NCBI RefSeq assembly: GCF_026625645.1
Contig: NZ_CP113056.1
Span: 620,001-684,000 of the forward strand
Length of the DNA stretch: 64,000 nt
Direction of reading: 5' to 3'
From: Ancylobacter sp. SL191
Lineage (GTDB): Bacteria > Pseudomonadota > Alphaproteobacteria > Rhizobiales > Xanthobacteraceae
The notes below the pieces were generated by a model that saw nothing but the letters and a program-made list of their open reading frames with translations, had not been told where the DNA came from and ran no database searches. This document shows positions 19,520-28,554 of this stretch, piece after piece; position 1 is the first letter of the stretch; every line of letters begins with the position of its first letter. The translations under genes were made by a program, and so were the position numbers.

Positions 19520-20641
19520 ATGTCAGAAGATTACCGTATCGGCATCGAGGAAGAATATTTCATCGTCGACGGCGCCACCAAGAGCGTATTGCGGCGCATG
19601 CCGACCGCCTTCATGGACAAGGCACGCGATGCGCTGGGCGAGCGCGTCTCCGGCGAGATGCTGCAGTCGCAGATCGAGGTGATGAGCCGCCCGCATATCA
19701 GCGCCGCCGAGGCGAAGACCGAGCTGAGCGCCCTGCGCCGCACGCTGGCCGATGTCGCCGGGGGATTCGACCTGTCCTTCCTTGCTTCCGGCACCCACCC
19801 GACCGCCTCCTGGCAGGGCAGCAAGCGCGCGCCAACGCACCGCTATGACGGGGTGATGCACGATCTGCAGATGCTCGGCGAACGCAACATGCTGTGCGGC
19901 CTGCATGTCCATGTCGAGTTGCCGGACCCGGACACGCGCATCGACGTGATGCGCCGCATCCTGCCCTTCCTGCCGGTCTTCGTTGCCCTCTCGACCTCGT
20001 CGCCCTTCTGGGAATCCAAGCGCACCGGGCTGATGGGCTACCGCCTCGCCGCCTATGACGAGCTGCCGCGCACCGGCCTGCCGGAGCTGTTCGAGAGCGC
20101 CAAGGACTATCAGGACTATATCGACGCGCTGGTGGCGGCGCGGGCGATTCGCGATTCGAGCTATGTGTGGTGGACCATCCGCCCCTCGCAGAAGCAGCCG
20201 ACGCTGGAACTGCGCGCGCCCGACAGCTGCACGCGGGTCGAGGATTCCGTCGCCATCGCCGCGCTGTACCGCGCGCTGGTGCGCCATCTCGTGCGCAACC
20301 CGAAGGTCAATGCCGGCATCGACGCGGTGGAGCGCGCCATTGCGGCGGAGAACAAGTGGCGCGCCCAGCGCTACGGCATCCATGGCAGCTTCGTCGATCG
20401 CAGCGCCCGGCAGGCCGTGCCGGTGGCGCAGGCGGTGGAAACGCTGATCGACATGGTGACGGACGACGCGCAGGCGCTGGGCAGCCGGCAGGAGCTTGAG
20501 CACCTGCGCACGATTCTGAATGGCGGCACCAGCGCCGACATCCAGATCGCCGTCTACCAGGAAGCCGCGCACCGCACCGGCGACCGCACGCAGGCACTGC
20601 GGGCGGTGACGACCTGGCTGACCCACGCCTCCGCGCAATAG
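19520..20641 (+). CDS. YbdK-type carboxylate-amine ligase
   Basis: A 373-residue member of the glutamate-cysteine ligase 2 (GCS2) family. [11 protein letters not shown] at the N terminus carries the metal-binding glutamates, and [11 protein letters not shown] and [10 protein letters not shown] match the ATP-grasp-like GCS fold. YbdK has weak glutamate-cysteine ligase activity in E. coli; the true substrate is not established. ATG 19520 has GGAGACGG upstream and is preferred to 19505. A true gshA lies 200 bases downstream, but its own leader suggests separate transcription. Confidence 0.9.
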   Translation: MSEDYRIGIEEEYFIVDGATKSVLRRMPTAFMDKARDALGERVSGEMLQSQIEVMSRPHISAAEAKTELSALRRTLADVAGGFDLSFLASGTHPTASWQGSKRAPTHRYDGVMHDLQMLGERNMLCGLHVHVELPDPDTRIDVMRRILPFLPVFVALSTSSPFWESKRTGLMGYRLAAYDELPRTGLPELFESAKDYQDYIDALVAARAIRDSSYVWWTIRPSQKQPTLELRAPDSCTRVEDSVAIAALYRALVRHLVRNPKVNAGIDAVERAIAAENKWRAQRYGIHGSFVDRSARQAVPVAQAVETLIDMVTDDAQALGSRQELEHLRTILNGGTSADIQIAVYQEAAHRTGDRTQALRAVTTWLTHASAQ

Positions 20642-20842
20642 GCACACACGCAACAAGGGCGCGTCGCGGCCCGTCCAACGGCGCCCCGACCTTCATGCAA
20701 CATCTTGTCGGAAATTGCATTTCTCTGAAAGGTCATTGCACCGGCGCATTCCCCGGCGCGGATCGGTAGTTACGGCGATTTGCGTCCCGGAGCGGCCTGT
20801 GTATGGTCGCGCGCCTTTATGCCCTGCCCCGCCGGAGTCCCC

Positions 20843-22213
20843 ATGACGCGCGACCAGATCGACACCCAGCCTATCGAGAGCCGCGACGAACTCGTCGCCT
20901 GGCTGGAAGCCGGCTGCAAGGACACCAGCCAGTTCCGCATCGGCACCGAGCACGAGAAATTCCCCTTCACGCTGGATGGCCACGACCCTGTTCCCTATGA
21001 GGGGCCGACCGGCATCCGCGCGCTGCTCGAGGGCATGCAGGCGCTCAATGGCTGGGAGCCGATCATGGAGGGTGAGGCCATCATCGGTCTTGCCGACACG
21101 GTGGGCGGCGGGGCGATCTCGCTGGAGCCGGGCGGGCAGTTCGAGCTGTCCGGCGCGCCGCTCAAGACCATTCACGAGACCTGCGCCGAGGTGAACGGCC
21201 ATCTCGAACAGGTGCGCGCCGTCGCCACGCCCTTCGGCTTCGGCTTCCTCGGCCTCGGCATGAGCCCGAAATGGACCCGCGCGGAAACGCCGGTGATGCC
21301 CAAGGGCCGCTACAAGATCATGGCGAACTACATGCCGAAGGTCGGTACGCTCGGCCTCGACATGATGTTCCGCACCTGCACCGTGCAGGTGAATCTCGAC
21401 TTCGCCTCGGAAGCCGACATGGTGAAGAAGCTGCGCGTGGGCCTCGCCCTCCAGCCCATCACCACCGCGCTGTTCGCCAATTCGCCGTTCACGGAAGGCA
21501 AGCCGAACGGCTTCCTGTCCTTCCGCTCGGAAATCTGGCGCGACACCGACAAGGATCGCACGGGCATGCTGCCCTTCGCCTTCGAGGAGGGCATGGGCTT
21601 CGAGCGTTACGTCGACTACGCGCTCGACGTGCCGATGTATTTCATCAAGCGCGGCGACAGCTATATCGACGTCGCCGGCTCGTCCTTCCGCGCCCTGCTG
21701 GCCGGACGGCATCCGGCGGTGCCGGGCGAGACCGCCACGGTGTCGGACTGGGCCAATCACCTCTCGACCATCTTCCCCGAGGTGCGGCTGAAGCGTTACC
21801 TCGAAATGCGCGGCGCCGATGGCGGGCCGTGGCGCAATCTGTGCGCCCAGCCGGCGCTGTGGACCGGCATCTATTACGACACGGCCGCGCTCGATGCGGC
21901 GTGGGAGCTCTGCAAGGGCTGGAGCGCGGACGAGCGCCAGGCGCTGCGCGATGCCGTGCCCCGGCTCGGCTACAAGGCCGAGGTGGCCGGCCGCCCGGTG
22001 CTGGATGTGGCGCGCGACATGGTCGCCATCGCCCGCGCCGGCCTTGCCCGCCGCGACTACCGCGACAGCCAGGGCCGTGACGAGACCCGCTTCCTTATCC
22101 CGCTGGACGAGAGCCTTGCCGCCGGCCGCACGCCGGCCGAGGATCTGCTCGCCCGCTATGAGGGACCGTGGCAGCGCTCGGTCGAGCCGATCTTCGACGA
22201 ACTGGCCTATTGA
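20843..22213 (+). CDS. gshA: Glutamate-cysteine ligase (plant/alphaproteobacterial type)
   Basis: 456 residues. It catalyses ATP-dependent joining of glutamate and cysteine, the first step of glutathione synthesis. FRIGTEHEKFPF, GGAISLEPGGQFELSG and MMFRTCTVQVNLDF are signature stretches of the class shared by plants and alphaproteobacteria. ATG 20843 has CCGGAG just upstream; the longer frame from 20780 lacks family sequence. gshB is not in the window. Confidence 0.95.
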   Translation: MTRDQIDTQPIESRDELVAWLEAGCKDTSQFRIGTEHEKFPFTLDGHDPVPYEGPTGIRALLEGMQALNGWEPIMEGEAIIGLADTVGGGAISLEPGGQFELSGAPLKTIHETCAEVNGHLEQVRAVATPFGFGFLGLGMSPKWTRAETPVMPKGRYKIMANYMPKVGTLGLDMMFRTCTVQVNLDFASEADMVKKLRVGLALQPITTALFANSPFTEGKPNGFLSFRSEIWRDTDKDRTGMLPFAFEEGMGFERYVDYALDVPMYFIKRGDSYIDVAGSSFRALLAGRHPAVPGETATVSDWANHLSTIFPEVRLKRYLEMRGADGGPWRNLCAQPALWTGIYYDTAALDAAWELCKGWSADERQALRDAVPRLGYKAEVAGRPVLDVARDMVAIARAGLARRDYRDSQGRDETRFLIPLDESLAAGRTPAEDLLARYEGPWQRSVEPIFDELAY

Positions 22214-22565
22214 GCCGGGACGGCCGAGGCGAGCGCATGGGAGCGGCGCGCTCCCGTGCCGGGACGTGCGCCGTATCGCGCGGAAGGCCCGTCCGGCTAC
22301 CGACACCCCGGCTGCTCGCTTTGAGCAGGATCAAGGTGCATCTGCACGCACGGGTTTAATGCTTCCCTATCGTCCGCCGGGTTTCCCATCGGGACCGGCG
22401 CTCCTGCGCCTCAACGCCGAGGCGCGCGGCGCTGGATGGGGCCCGGACACCCTCGGACGACCCTTGAAGCCCCCGGGCGCTGTGTCTCAGCACGCCCTCG
22501 CCGGTGACGCGGCACCCTTGCGGGACGCTTCAATCTCAAGCCGGCGGGCGGGCCGGCTCACCTCA
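22214..22565. other. Gene-free region after gshA ending in a terminator
   Basis: No coding frame is supported. The stretch contains a local hairpin (GGGAGCGGCGCGCTCCC at 22230-22246) and several G-C palindromes, and ends at a rho-independent terminator at 22566-22590. It could be a long gshA 3' UTR or a structured small RNA. I compared it with what I know of 6S RNA and could not establish a match. Confidence 0.4.
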
Positions 22566-22590
22566 GGCGGGCGCGAGCCCGCCTTTTCCT
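22566..22590 (+). terminator. Rho-independent terminator
   Basis: GGCGGGC GCGA GCCCGCC (22566-22583... stem 7 bp, 4-base loop), followed by TTTTCCT. It sits on the plus strand 350 bases after the gshA stop, with no gene in between. Confidence 0.65.
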
Positions 22591-22677
22591 TTCGGGGCAG
22601 ATGCTGGCTGGGGGAGATGATGGGCCATCGGCCCGCCGCTCCTTTGTCGGGAAGCCGGGGCTGCCCGCCCTCCCACC

Positions 22678-22794
22678 GTCATCCCCGGGCTTGACCCGGG
22701 GATCCATGACTTTCCGGCTGAGGACGTTGGCGCCGCCACGCATGGGGGCGGTCGCACGACGGGCAGACGTGGATGGCCGAAGCCCGGCCATGAC
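22678..22794. repeat. Dispersed palindromic doublet, copy B
   Basis: The first unit, GTCATCCCCGGGCTTGACCC and onward (22678-22713), and an inverted, partly degraded second unit containing GGCCGAAGCCCGGCCATGAC (to 22794) are separated by about 52 bases. It lies just beyond the 3' end of the LysR gene. Confidence 0.8.
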
Positions 22795-22830
22795 AGCACT
22801 CAGCGGCGTCCGGGACGCCGGCGAGGGCCC

Positions 22831-23715
22831 TCACTCCGCCGCGATGGCAGCTTCGGAGATGTTGTCGAGGCCCTGGATGATGTGGTTGGCGAGCGCGTCG
22901 GCCAGCGGGGAGGCCTCGTGCCGGTTGCGCACCAGCCCGATGCGGCAGGGCGCCAGCGTCGGGAAACCTTCCGCCGGGCCGAGCACCCGCATGCCTGGGC
23001 GCAGGCCCGATTCCGGCAACACGGAAATGGCAAGGCCCGAGAGCACGGCCGCCGAGACGGCGGTGGAGTTCGACGAGGTGTAGAGGATGCGGAAGGGCCG
23101 GCCGGCGGCCTGGAGCATCGAGATCGCCTCGAGCCGCCAGTTGCAGCTCTGCCGGCCCAGCGCCAGCGGCACCGGATCGTCGAGATGCACGGAGTGGCGG
23201 GTGGAGCCGATCCAGAGCAGCTGCTCGCGCCGGATGATCTCGGTGTCGCGGTTCAGCGTCTCGCAATCGGTGATGATGGCGAGGTCGAGATCGCCGGTGT
23301 CGATGCGGTCCACCAGATCGGAGGACGGATCGCAGACGACGGTGAGTTCGACATTGCAATGGGTGTGGGCGAACCGCGCCATGATCTCCGGCAGATAGCG
23401 GTCGGCGTAATCATCGGGCACGCCAAGGCGCACACGGCCGGACAGTTCCGCCGAGGCGAGGCTGGCCACCGCCTCATTGTTCAGCTTGACGATGCGGCGG
23501 GCATAATCGAGCAGCCGCTCGCCCTCGTCCGTGAGGCGCGAGGCGCGCCCATCACGTGCGAAGATCGGTTTGCCGACCCGCTCCTCCAGCCGCTTCATCT
23601 GCATGGAAACGGCGGACTGTGTCTTGTGGACCACATCAGCGGCTTTCGTGAAACTGCCGGTTTCAGCGATCGTGATGAATGTTCTTAATTGATCAATATC
23701 GAGCAACACGGACAT
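22831..23715 (-). CDS. LysR-family transcriptional regulator
   Basis: 294 residues. The winged helix-turn-helix is at about residues 8-67 (LRTFITIAETGSFTKAADVVHKTQSAVSMQMKRLEE). A substrate-binding domain of the type 2 periplasmic fold follows. It is divergent from the DUF1127 gene at 23910, and LysR proteins usually control divergent neighbours, so that gene is the obvious candidate target. The inducer is unknown. ATG 23715 gives the normal length for the family. Confidence 0.92.
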   Translation of the reverse strand: MSVLLDIDQLRTFITIAETGSFTKAADVVHKTQSAVSMQMKRLEERVGKPIFARDGRASRLTDEGERLLDYARRIVKLNNEAVASLASAELSGRVRLGVPDDYADRYLPEIMARFAHTHCNVELTVVCDPSSDLVDRIDTGDLDLAIITDCETLNRDTEIIRREQLLWIGSTRHSVHLDDPVPLALGRQSCNWRLEAISMLQAAGRPFRILYTSSNSTAVSAAVLSGLAISVLPESGLRPGMRVLGPAEGFPTLAPCRIGLVRNRHEASPLADALANHIIQGLDNISEAAIAAE

Positions 23716-23909
23716 GGGAGCGCCTCTGAGCGGGTACCATCAATCAGAATGATAACTCGGATGAAAAACATTCGCTAGTGTGATTGATGGCACCGCGACA
23801 TAACACTGTTGCCGCGAACGGAGAGCGTCGAGATCGGGTGGGCGACAGGCTCATCACCCTTTCTTATCACCCAGCGCTCTCGCTGCGCGGCCGACAGATG
23901 GAGAGGAAG

Positions 23910-24257
23910 ATGTCGTATATCGGCGAAGTTCGCAGGTCCGCCTTCGCGTCATTCGGCGCCGCCGCAGCCACCGGGCTCATCGGCGCCGTCATGGGTAGCT
24001 ACAAGTTCATCACGGCGGTGGCGCGCCGCCGTCACCTGATCCAGCTCGGTGAGTTCGACGACCGGATGCTCAGCGATATCGGCCTCACGCGGGCCGATCT
24101 GCGCGACGCCGCGTCCGGCCCGCTCTGGCAGGATCCGACCTCGGTGCTGGTGGTCCGCTCGGTCGAGCGCCGGGCCAGCCGCCGGGTCGCAGCGCGCGGA
24201 AATTTGTCGATCGGCGCCGCCAAACGCGGCCGCGACGACCTGATCTCCTGCGAATGA
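23910..24257 (+). CDS. DUF1127 protein
   Basis: A 115-residue protein with the arginine-rich DUF1127 motif (LGEFDDRMLSDIGLTRADLRDAAS) at about residues 45-68. A hydrophobic N-terminal stretch (ATGLIGAVMGSYKFITAV) and an Arg-rich C terminus flank it. Small DUF1127 proteins in rhizobia bind RNA and act in carbon, phosphate and stress regulation; this one is longer than the 40-70-residue forms. ATG 23910 is preferred, with GGAG at 23900. It is divergent from LysR, with a strong terminator after it. Confidence 0.85.
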   Translation: MSYIGEVRRSAFASFGAAAATGLIGAVMGSYKFITAVARRRHLIQLGEFDDRMLSDIGLTRADLRDAASGPLWQDPTSVLVVRSVERRASRRVAARGNLSIGAAKRGRDDLISCE

Positions 24258-24316
24258 GTGTGCAGCCCATTCGGAGGATTACCGGCGACATCGACCCCCT
24301 CGTGTCGCCGACTTGA

Positions 24317-24347
24317 AGCCCGCTGGTTCGTCCAGCGGGCTTTTTTT
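24317..24347 (+). terminator. Rho-independent terminator after the DUF1127 gene
   Basis: AGCCCGCTGG TTCGT CCAGCGGGCT forms a perfect 10-bp stem followed by a run of seven T. It ends the DUF1127 transcript and insulates the oxidoreductase gene downstream. Confidence 0.93.
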
Positions 24348-24463
24348 ATCAATGCAGCCTTGCAGCGCGGAAAGCCCTACCTTGCAGCCACGCGGATGCG
24401 CGCGGCGCCTCTTGGGTCCATATGGGGGATGCCGGCATCGGAGCCGGCAGGAAGGCGCGGACC

Positions 24464-25525
24464 ATGGCACAGCATCTCGAATTCGGCCTCGACACCTTTG
24501 GCGACGTGACGCGCGGGCCGGATGGCGCGCCGCTCTCGCACGCGCAGGTGATCCGCGATCTCGTCGAGCAGGCGCAGCTCGCCGATGAGGTGGGGCTCGA
24601 TTTCTTCGGCGTCGGCGAGCATCACCGCGACGATTTCGCGGTCTCCGCCCCCGAAGTGGTGCTGGCCGGCATTGCCACCAAGACCAGCCGCATCCGCCTC
24701 GGCTCGGCGGTGACGGTGCTGTCCTCCGACGACCCGATCCGCGTGTTCCAGCGCTTCGCCACGGTGGACGCGCTGTCGAACGGGCGTGCCGAGGTGATCC
24801 TCGGGCGCGGCTCCTTCACCGAATCCTTCCCGCTCTTCGGCTTCGAGCTGAAGGATTATGAGACGCTGTTTTCCGAGAAGCTCGATCTGTTCGCCGCGCT
24901 GGCGCGCGACAACAGCACGCCGGGCGGCGTCACCTGGAAGGGCTCGATCCGCCCGCCGCTGAAGGGCCAGCACGTCTTCCCGCCGACCGAGAGCGGCACG
25001 CTGAAGACCTGGATCGGCGTCGGCGGCAGCCCGGAATCGGTGGTGCGCGCGGCGCGCTACGGCCTGCCGCTGATGCTCGCCATCATCGGCGGCAATCCCG
25101 CCCGCTTCGCGCCCTATGTCGATCTCTACCAGCGCGCCACCACCCAGCTCGGCGGCACACTGCAGCCGATCGGCGTGCATTCGCATGGCTATATCGCCGA
25201 GACCGACACGGCGGCGCGCGAGGAATTCTTCGCCGATTACAAGGTGATGCATGACCGGATCGGTCGTGAGCGCGGCTGGCCGGCCTATGGCCGCGACGCC
25301 TTCGAGCAGGAGATTGCACACGGCTCGCTCTATCTCGGCTCGCCCGAGACGGTGGCGCGCAAGATCGCCAAAACGGTGCGGACGCTCGGCCTGTCGCGCT
25401 TCGAGCTGAAATACAGCGCCGGCCCGCTGCCGCAGGCGCGCCTGCTGCGCTCGATCGAGCTCTATGGAAGCGAGGTCGCCCTGCGCGTGCGCGAGCTTCT
25501 GGCGCAGGAGACGGTGGAGGCGTGA
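24464..25525 (+). CDS. LLM-class (luciferase-like) flavin-dependent oxidoreductase
   Basis: A 353-residue TIM-barrel protein of the bacterial luciferase-like family. FFGVGEHHRDDFAVSAPEVV near residue 50, RIRLGSAVTVLSSDDPIRV and the flavin/phosphate region GVGGSPESVVRAARYGLPL are typical. It would use FMN or F420-like cofactor chemistry; FMN with a separate reductase is most likely here. ATG 24464 has AGGAAG upstream and is preferred over 24422. The substrate is unknown and no partner reductase is adjacent. Confidence 0.9.
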   Translation: MAQHLEFGLDTFGDVTRGPDGAPLSHAQVIRDLVEQAQLADEVGLDFFGVGEHHRDDFAVSAPEVVLAGIATKTSRIRLGSAVTVLSSDDPIRVFQRFATVDALSNGRAEVILGRGSFTESFPLFGFELKDYETLFSEKLDLFAALARDNSTPGGVTWKGSIRPPLKGQHVFPPTESGTLKTWIGVGGSPESVVRAARYGLPLMLAIIGGNPARFAPYVDLYQRATTQLGGTLQPIGVHSHGYIAETDTAAREEFFADYKVMHDRIGRERGWPAYGRDAFEQEIAHGSLYLGSPETVARKIAKTVRTLGLSRFELKYSAGPLPQARLLRSIELYGSEVALRVRELLAQETVEA

Positions 25526-25545
25526 GGGCTTGAGCCCGCGGAACC

Positions 25546-25586
25546 CGTCATCCCGGAACGGCCGCCAGGCCGTATCCGGGATCGCG
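25546..25586. repeat. Second-family palindromic repeat
   Basis: CGTCATCCCGGAACGGCCGC followed by its near-complementary half ending ATCCGGGATCGCG. The reverse complement of the unit at 52108-52144 is almost identical to it, so this is a dispersed family distinct from the CCCCGGGCTTG doublets. Confidence 0.7.
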
Positions 25587-25620
25587 TGGTGATGGCGGCA
25601 GGCGATCCCGGCGGCGCGCC

Positions 25621-25716
25621 GTCATCCCCGGGCTTGGCCCGGGGATCCACGACTTACCTTGCGCCCAATTCATCATCAGAAGGCATGGATGCCCGGGCCA
25701 AGCCCGGGCATGACGG
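25621..25716. repeat. Dispersed palindromic doublet, copy C
   Basis: A clean copy of the composite element. Unit one is GTCATCCCCGGGCTTGGCCC and onward (25621-25655). Unit two, inverted, is GGATGCCCGGGCCAAGCCCG, ending GGCATGACGG (25681-25716). It lies between convergent genes. Confidence 0.85.
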
Positions 25717-25763
25717 CGTTCTTGGGGCCCCGTCGGGATTATCTCCCAAAGAGCCGGCACGCC

Positions 25764-27164
25764 TCAGACGTTCAGCAGCAGGAACTCGCGCTCCCAGGGC
25801 GAGATCACCCGCATGAAGGTGTCGAACTCGGTCTGCTTCACCGCCGTGTAGGTCTTCACGAAGGACGGGCCGAGCACGGTGGCGATCTCTTCTGAGTATT
25901 GCAGCGCCGCGACCGCTTCCAGCAGCCCGCGCGGCAGCTCGAAATCGAGGCCCTTGGCGTCGGATTCGAGCGGCTCGGTCGGGCGCAGGCCCTCAACGAG
26001 GCCGAGATAGCCGCAGGCGAGCGAGGCCGCGATGACGAGATAGGGGTTGGCGTCGGAGGACGGCACCCGGTTCTCGACACGCCGCGCCGCCGGCGAGGAC
26101 GGCGGCACGCGCAGGCCGGCGGTGCGGTTGTCATAGCCCCACTGCACGTTGATCGGCGCCATCGAATCGCGCGTCAGCCGGCGGTAGGAGTTCACGTAAG
26201 GCGCGAGGATCGACATCACCGCCGGCAGATAGCGCTGCTGGCCGGCGATGAAGGAGAAGAACTCCGGCGTCGGGTCGCCATCCTTGTCGGAGAAGATGTT
26301 CTTGCCGGTTTCCGCATCCACGATGGACTGGTGGATGTGCATGGCCGAGCCAGGCTCGTCGGCGATGGGCTTGGCCATGAAGGTGGCGTAGATCTTGTGC
26401 GCCAGCGCCGCCTCGCGGATCGTTCGCTTGAACAGGAACACCTGATCGGCCAGGGCGATGGGGTCGCCATGGAGCAGGTTGATTTCCATCTGCGCCGCGC
26501 CGTCCTCATGGATCAGCGTGTCGATCTCGAGGCCCTGCGCCTCGGAATAGTCGTACATGTCCTCGAACAGGGCGTCGAACTCGTTCACCGCCTGGATCGA
26601 ATAGGACTGGCGGCCGATCTCCGGCCGGCCGGAGCGGCCGATCGGCGGCTTCAGCGGGTAGTCGGCATCGACATTGGGCTCGACGAGATAGAACTCGATC
26701 TCGGGCGCCACGACGGCCTTCCAGCCCTTCTTGGCGTAAAGCTCGACGACGTTCTTCAGCACCTGGCGCGGGGCCAGCTCCACCGGGCGCCCGTCGCGGT
26801 GATAGGCGTCGTGGATGATCTGCGCCGTCGGGTCGGTCGCCCAGGGCACGATCGCCAGCGTGGAGAAATCGGGCTCCATGACGAGGTCGCTGTCGACCAC
26901 GACGGAGTCCACGAGGTTGTCATAAGGTGGGTAGTCCCCGGAAATCGTCTGGAAGAACACCGAGAGCGGCAGGTTCATCACCGGACCGGACAGGAACTTC
27001 GACACCGGCATGATCTTGCCGCGTCCGACGCCGGCGAGGTCCGGCACCGCACATTCGATCTCGGTGATTCCGCGTGCGGCCATCCAGGCCTTGGCTTCCT
27101 CGAGCGAGGAAACGCCGCGGGTGGACGTGACGGCGTCCGTGTCGGGACGCTTCTTCTTGGCCAT
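25764..27164 (-). CDS. Glutamine synthetase family protein, PuuA-like
   Basis: 466 residues, with the GS N-terminal beta-grasp domain and the C-terminal catalytic domain. Glutamate-binding metal sites appear in APEIEFYLVE, HEDGAAQMEINLLHGDP and GSAMHIHQSI; NVQWGYDNRTAGLRVP and RVENRVPSSDANPYL carry substrate-binding arginines. It lacks the Tyr adenylylation loop of GlnA and fits the gamma-glutamylpolyamine synthetase group (PuuA/GlnA3-like). It is divergent from a polyamine ABC transporter, and a PuuB-like oxidase lies at 35610. This supports putrescine use, by inference. Confidence 0.85.
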   Translation of the reverse strand: MAKKKRPDTDAVTSTRGVSSLEEAKAWMAARGITEIECAVPDLAGVGRGKIMPVSKFLSGPVMNLPLSVFFQTISGDYPPYDNLVDSVVVDSDLVMEPDFSTLAIVPWATDPTAQIIHDAYHRDGRPVELAPRQVLKNVVELYAKKGWKAVVAPEIEFYLVEPNVDADYPLKPPIGRSGRPEIGRQSYSIQAVNEFDALFEDMYDYSEAQGLEIDTLIHEDGAAQMEINLLHGDPIALADQVFLFKRTIREAALAHKIYATFMAKPIADEPGSAMHIHQSIVDAETGKNIFSDKDGDPTPEFFSFIAGQQRYLPAVMSILAPYVNSYRRLTRDSMAPINVQWGYDNRTAGLRVPPSSPAARRVENRVPSSDANPYLVIAASLACGYLGLVEGLRPTEPLESDAKGLDFELPRGLLEAVAALQYSEEIATVLGPSFVKTYTAVKQTEFDTFMRVISPWEREFLLLNV

Positions 27165-27368
27165 GATTCACCATCCTGATGCGCTGTCTGCGCCTGTAAG
27201 AGGCAACCATGCCCCTGCAAGCGCCGTCAAGGCGGCGCGCGCGAGGAAGCGCACTGCTCGTTTACGGGCATGGTAAAATTGTTCGCATTGTGCCGTTGAG
27301 CCGCCGCACGAAGCCGGATAGCGTCGCGTCAGGGCCGGGTCATACCGGCGGGGAAAACGGGGCCAAGC

Positions 27369-28544
27369 ATGAGCACAGGCGTCGCCGACAAGACGCAGAA
27401 GACCATCGGGGGCATCCGCCGAAAATTCGCCCCCTGGACCGACCCGCAGGCCACCCCGCTCATCCGCTACCAGAACGTGACCAAGCGCTTCGGCGAGTTC
27501 GTGGCGATCGACAATCTCTCGCTCGACATTTACGAGCGCGAATTCTTCGCCCTGCTCGGCCCGTCCGGCTGCGGCAAGACCACGCTGATGCGCATGCTCG
27601 CCGGCTTCGAGGAGCCGACCAGCGGCCAGATCACCCTCGCCGGGCACGATCTCGTCGGCACGCCGCCCTATAAGCGGCCGGTCAACATGATGTTCCAGTC
27701 CTACGCGCTGTTCCCGCACATGAACGTGTGGGACAACATCGCCTTCGGCCTGCGCCAGGACGGCATGGCCAAGGACGCGGTGGCGCACCGCGTCGAGGAG
27801 ATGCTGAAGCTGGTCAAGCTCAGCCAGTTCGCCAAGCGCAAGCCGCACCAGCTCTCCGGCGGCCAGCGCCAGCGCGTCGCGCTGGCCCGCTCGCTCGCCA
27901 AGCGCCCGAAGGTGCTGCTGCTCGACGAGCCACTCGGCGCGCTCGACAAGAAGCTGCGCGAGGAGACCCAGTTCGAGCTCATGGACATCCAGATGGAGCT
28001 CGGCATGACCTTCCTGATCGTGACCCACGATCAGGAAGAGGCCATGACCGTGGCCGACCGCATCGCGGTGATGAACCATGGCAAGCTGGTGCAGGTCTCC
28101 CCGCCGGCGGTGATGTATGAGCAGCCGGCCTCGCGCTATGTCGCGGAGTTCGTCGGCGACGTGAACATCCTCGACGCGACGGTGGAAGCGATCGAGCCGC
28201 ACCTCATCACGCTGCGCTGCCCCTCCGCCCCCGACATGCGCTTCAAGGTGGCGCAGGAGTGCCCGGCCCGCGTCGGCGACAGCGTGTCGCTGGCGTTCCG
28301 CCCGGAGAAGCTGCGCGTCGAGCTCGACCCGCCGGCCGATCCCACGGTGAACTGCCTCACCGGCACGATCTGGGACATCGGCTATCTCGGCGACCTGTCG
28401 ATCTACCATGTGGAGTTGCCCAATGGTCAGCGCGTGAAGGCGGCGAAGCCCAACCTCACCCGCATGGTCGAGCGGCCGATCTCCTGGGAGGACAAGGTCT
28501 ATGTCTCCTTCGCGCCGGATGCCGGCGTGGTGCTGACGAGCTGA
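27369..28544 (+). CDS. Polyamine ABC transporter ATP-binding protein (PotA/PotG-like)
   Basis: 391 residues: a 35-residue N-terminal extension, then an ABC ATPase with Walker A GPSGCGKTT, Q-loop FQSYALFPHMNVW, signature LSGGQRQRVALAR and Walker B LLLDEPLGALD. A C-terminal TOBE-type domain follows. The MoaC/PotG-like tail and the neighbouring PotB/PotC-type permeases identify a spermidine/putrescine-type importer. It opens a three-gene operon (10 and -1 base gaps) divergent from the PuuA-like gene. No periplasmic binding protein is encoded alongside. Confidence 0.9.
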   Translation: MSTGVADKTQKTIGGIRRKFAPWTDPQATPLIRYQNVTKRFGEFVAIDNLSLDIYEREFFALLGPSGCGKTTLMRMLAGFEEPTSGQITLAGHDLVGTPPYKRPVNMMFQSYALFPHMNVWDNIAFGLRQDGMAKDAVAHRVEEMLKLVKLSQFAKRKPHQLSGGQRQRVALARSLAKRPKVLLLDEPLGALDKKLREETQFELMDIQMELGMTFLIVTHDQEEAMTVADRIAVMNHGKLVQVSPPAVMYEQPASRYVAEFVGDVNILDATVEAIEPHLITLRCPSAPDMRFKVAQECPARVGDSVSLAFRPEKLRVELDPPADPTVNCLTGTIWDIGYLGDLSIYHVELPNGQRVKAAKPNLTRMVERPISWEDKVYVSFAPDAGVVLTS

Positions 28545-28554
28545 GGGGACGATC

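Noticed and set aside
22214..22590. Possible 6S RNA gene
   Set aside because: Some G-C stems and a terminator fit, but I could not find the defining central bubble or conserved blocks, nor the usual neighbour genes. Kept only as an unassigned structured region.
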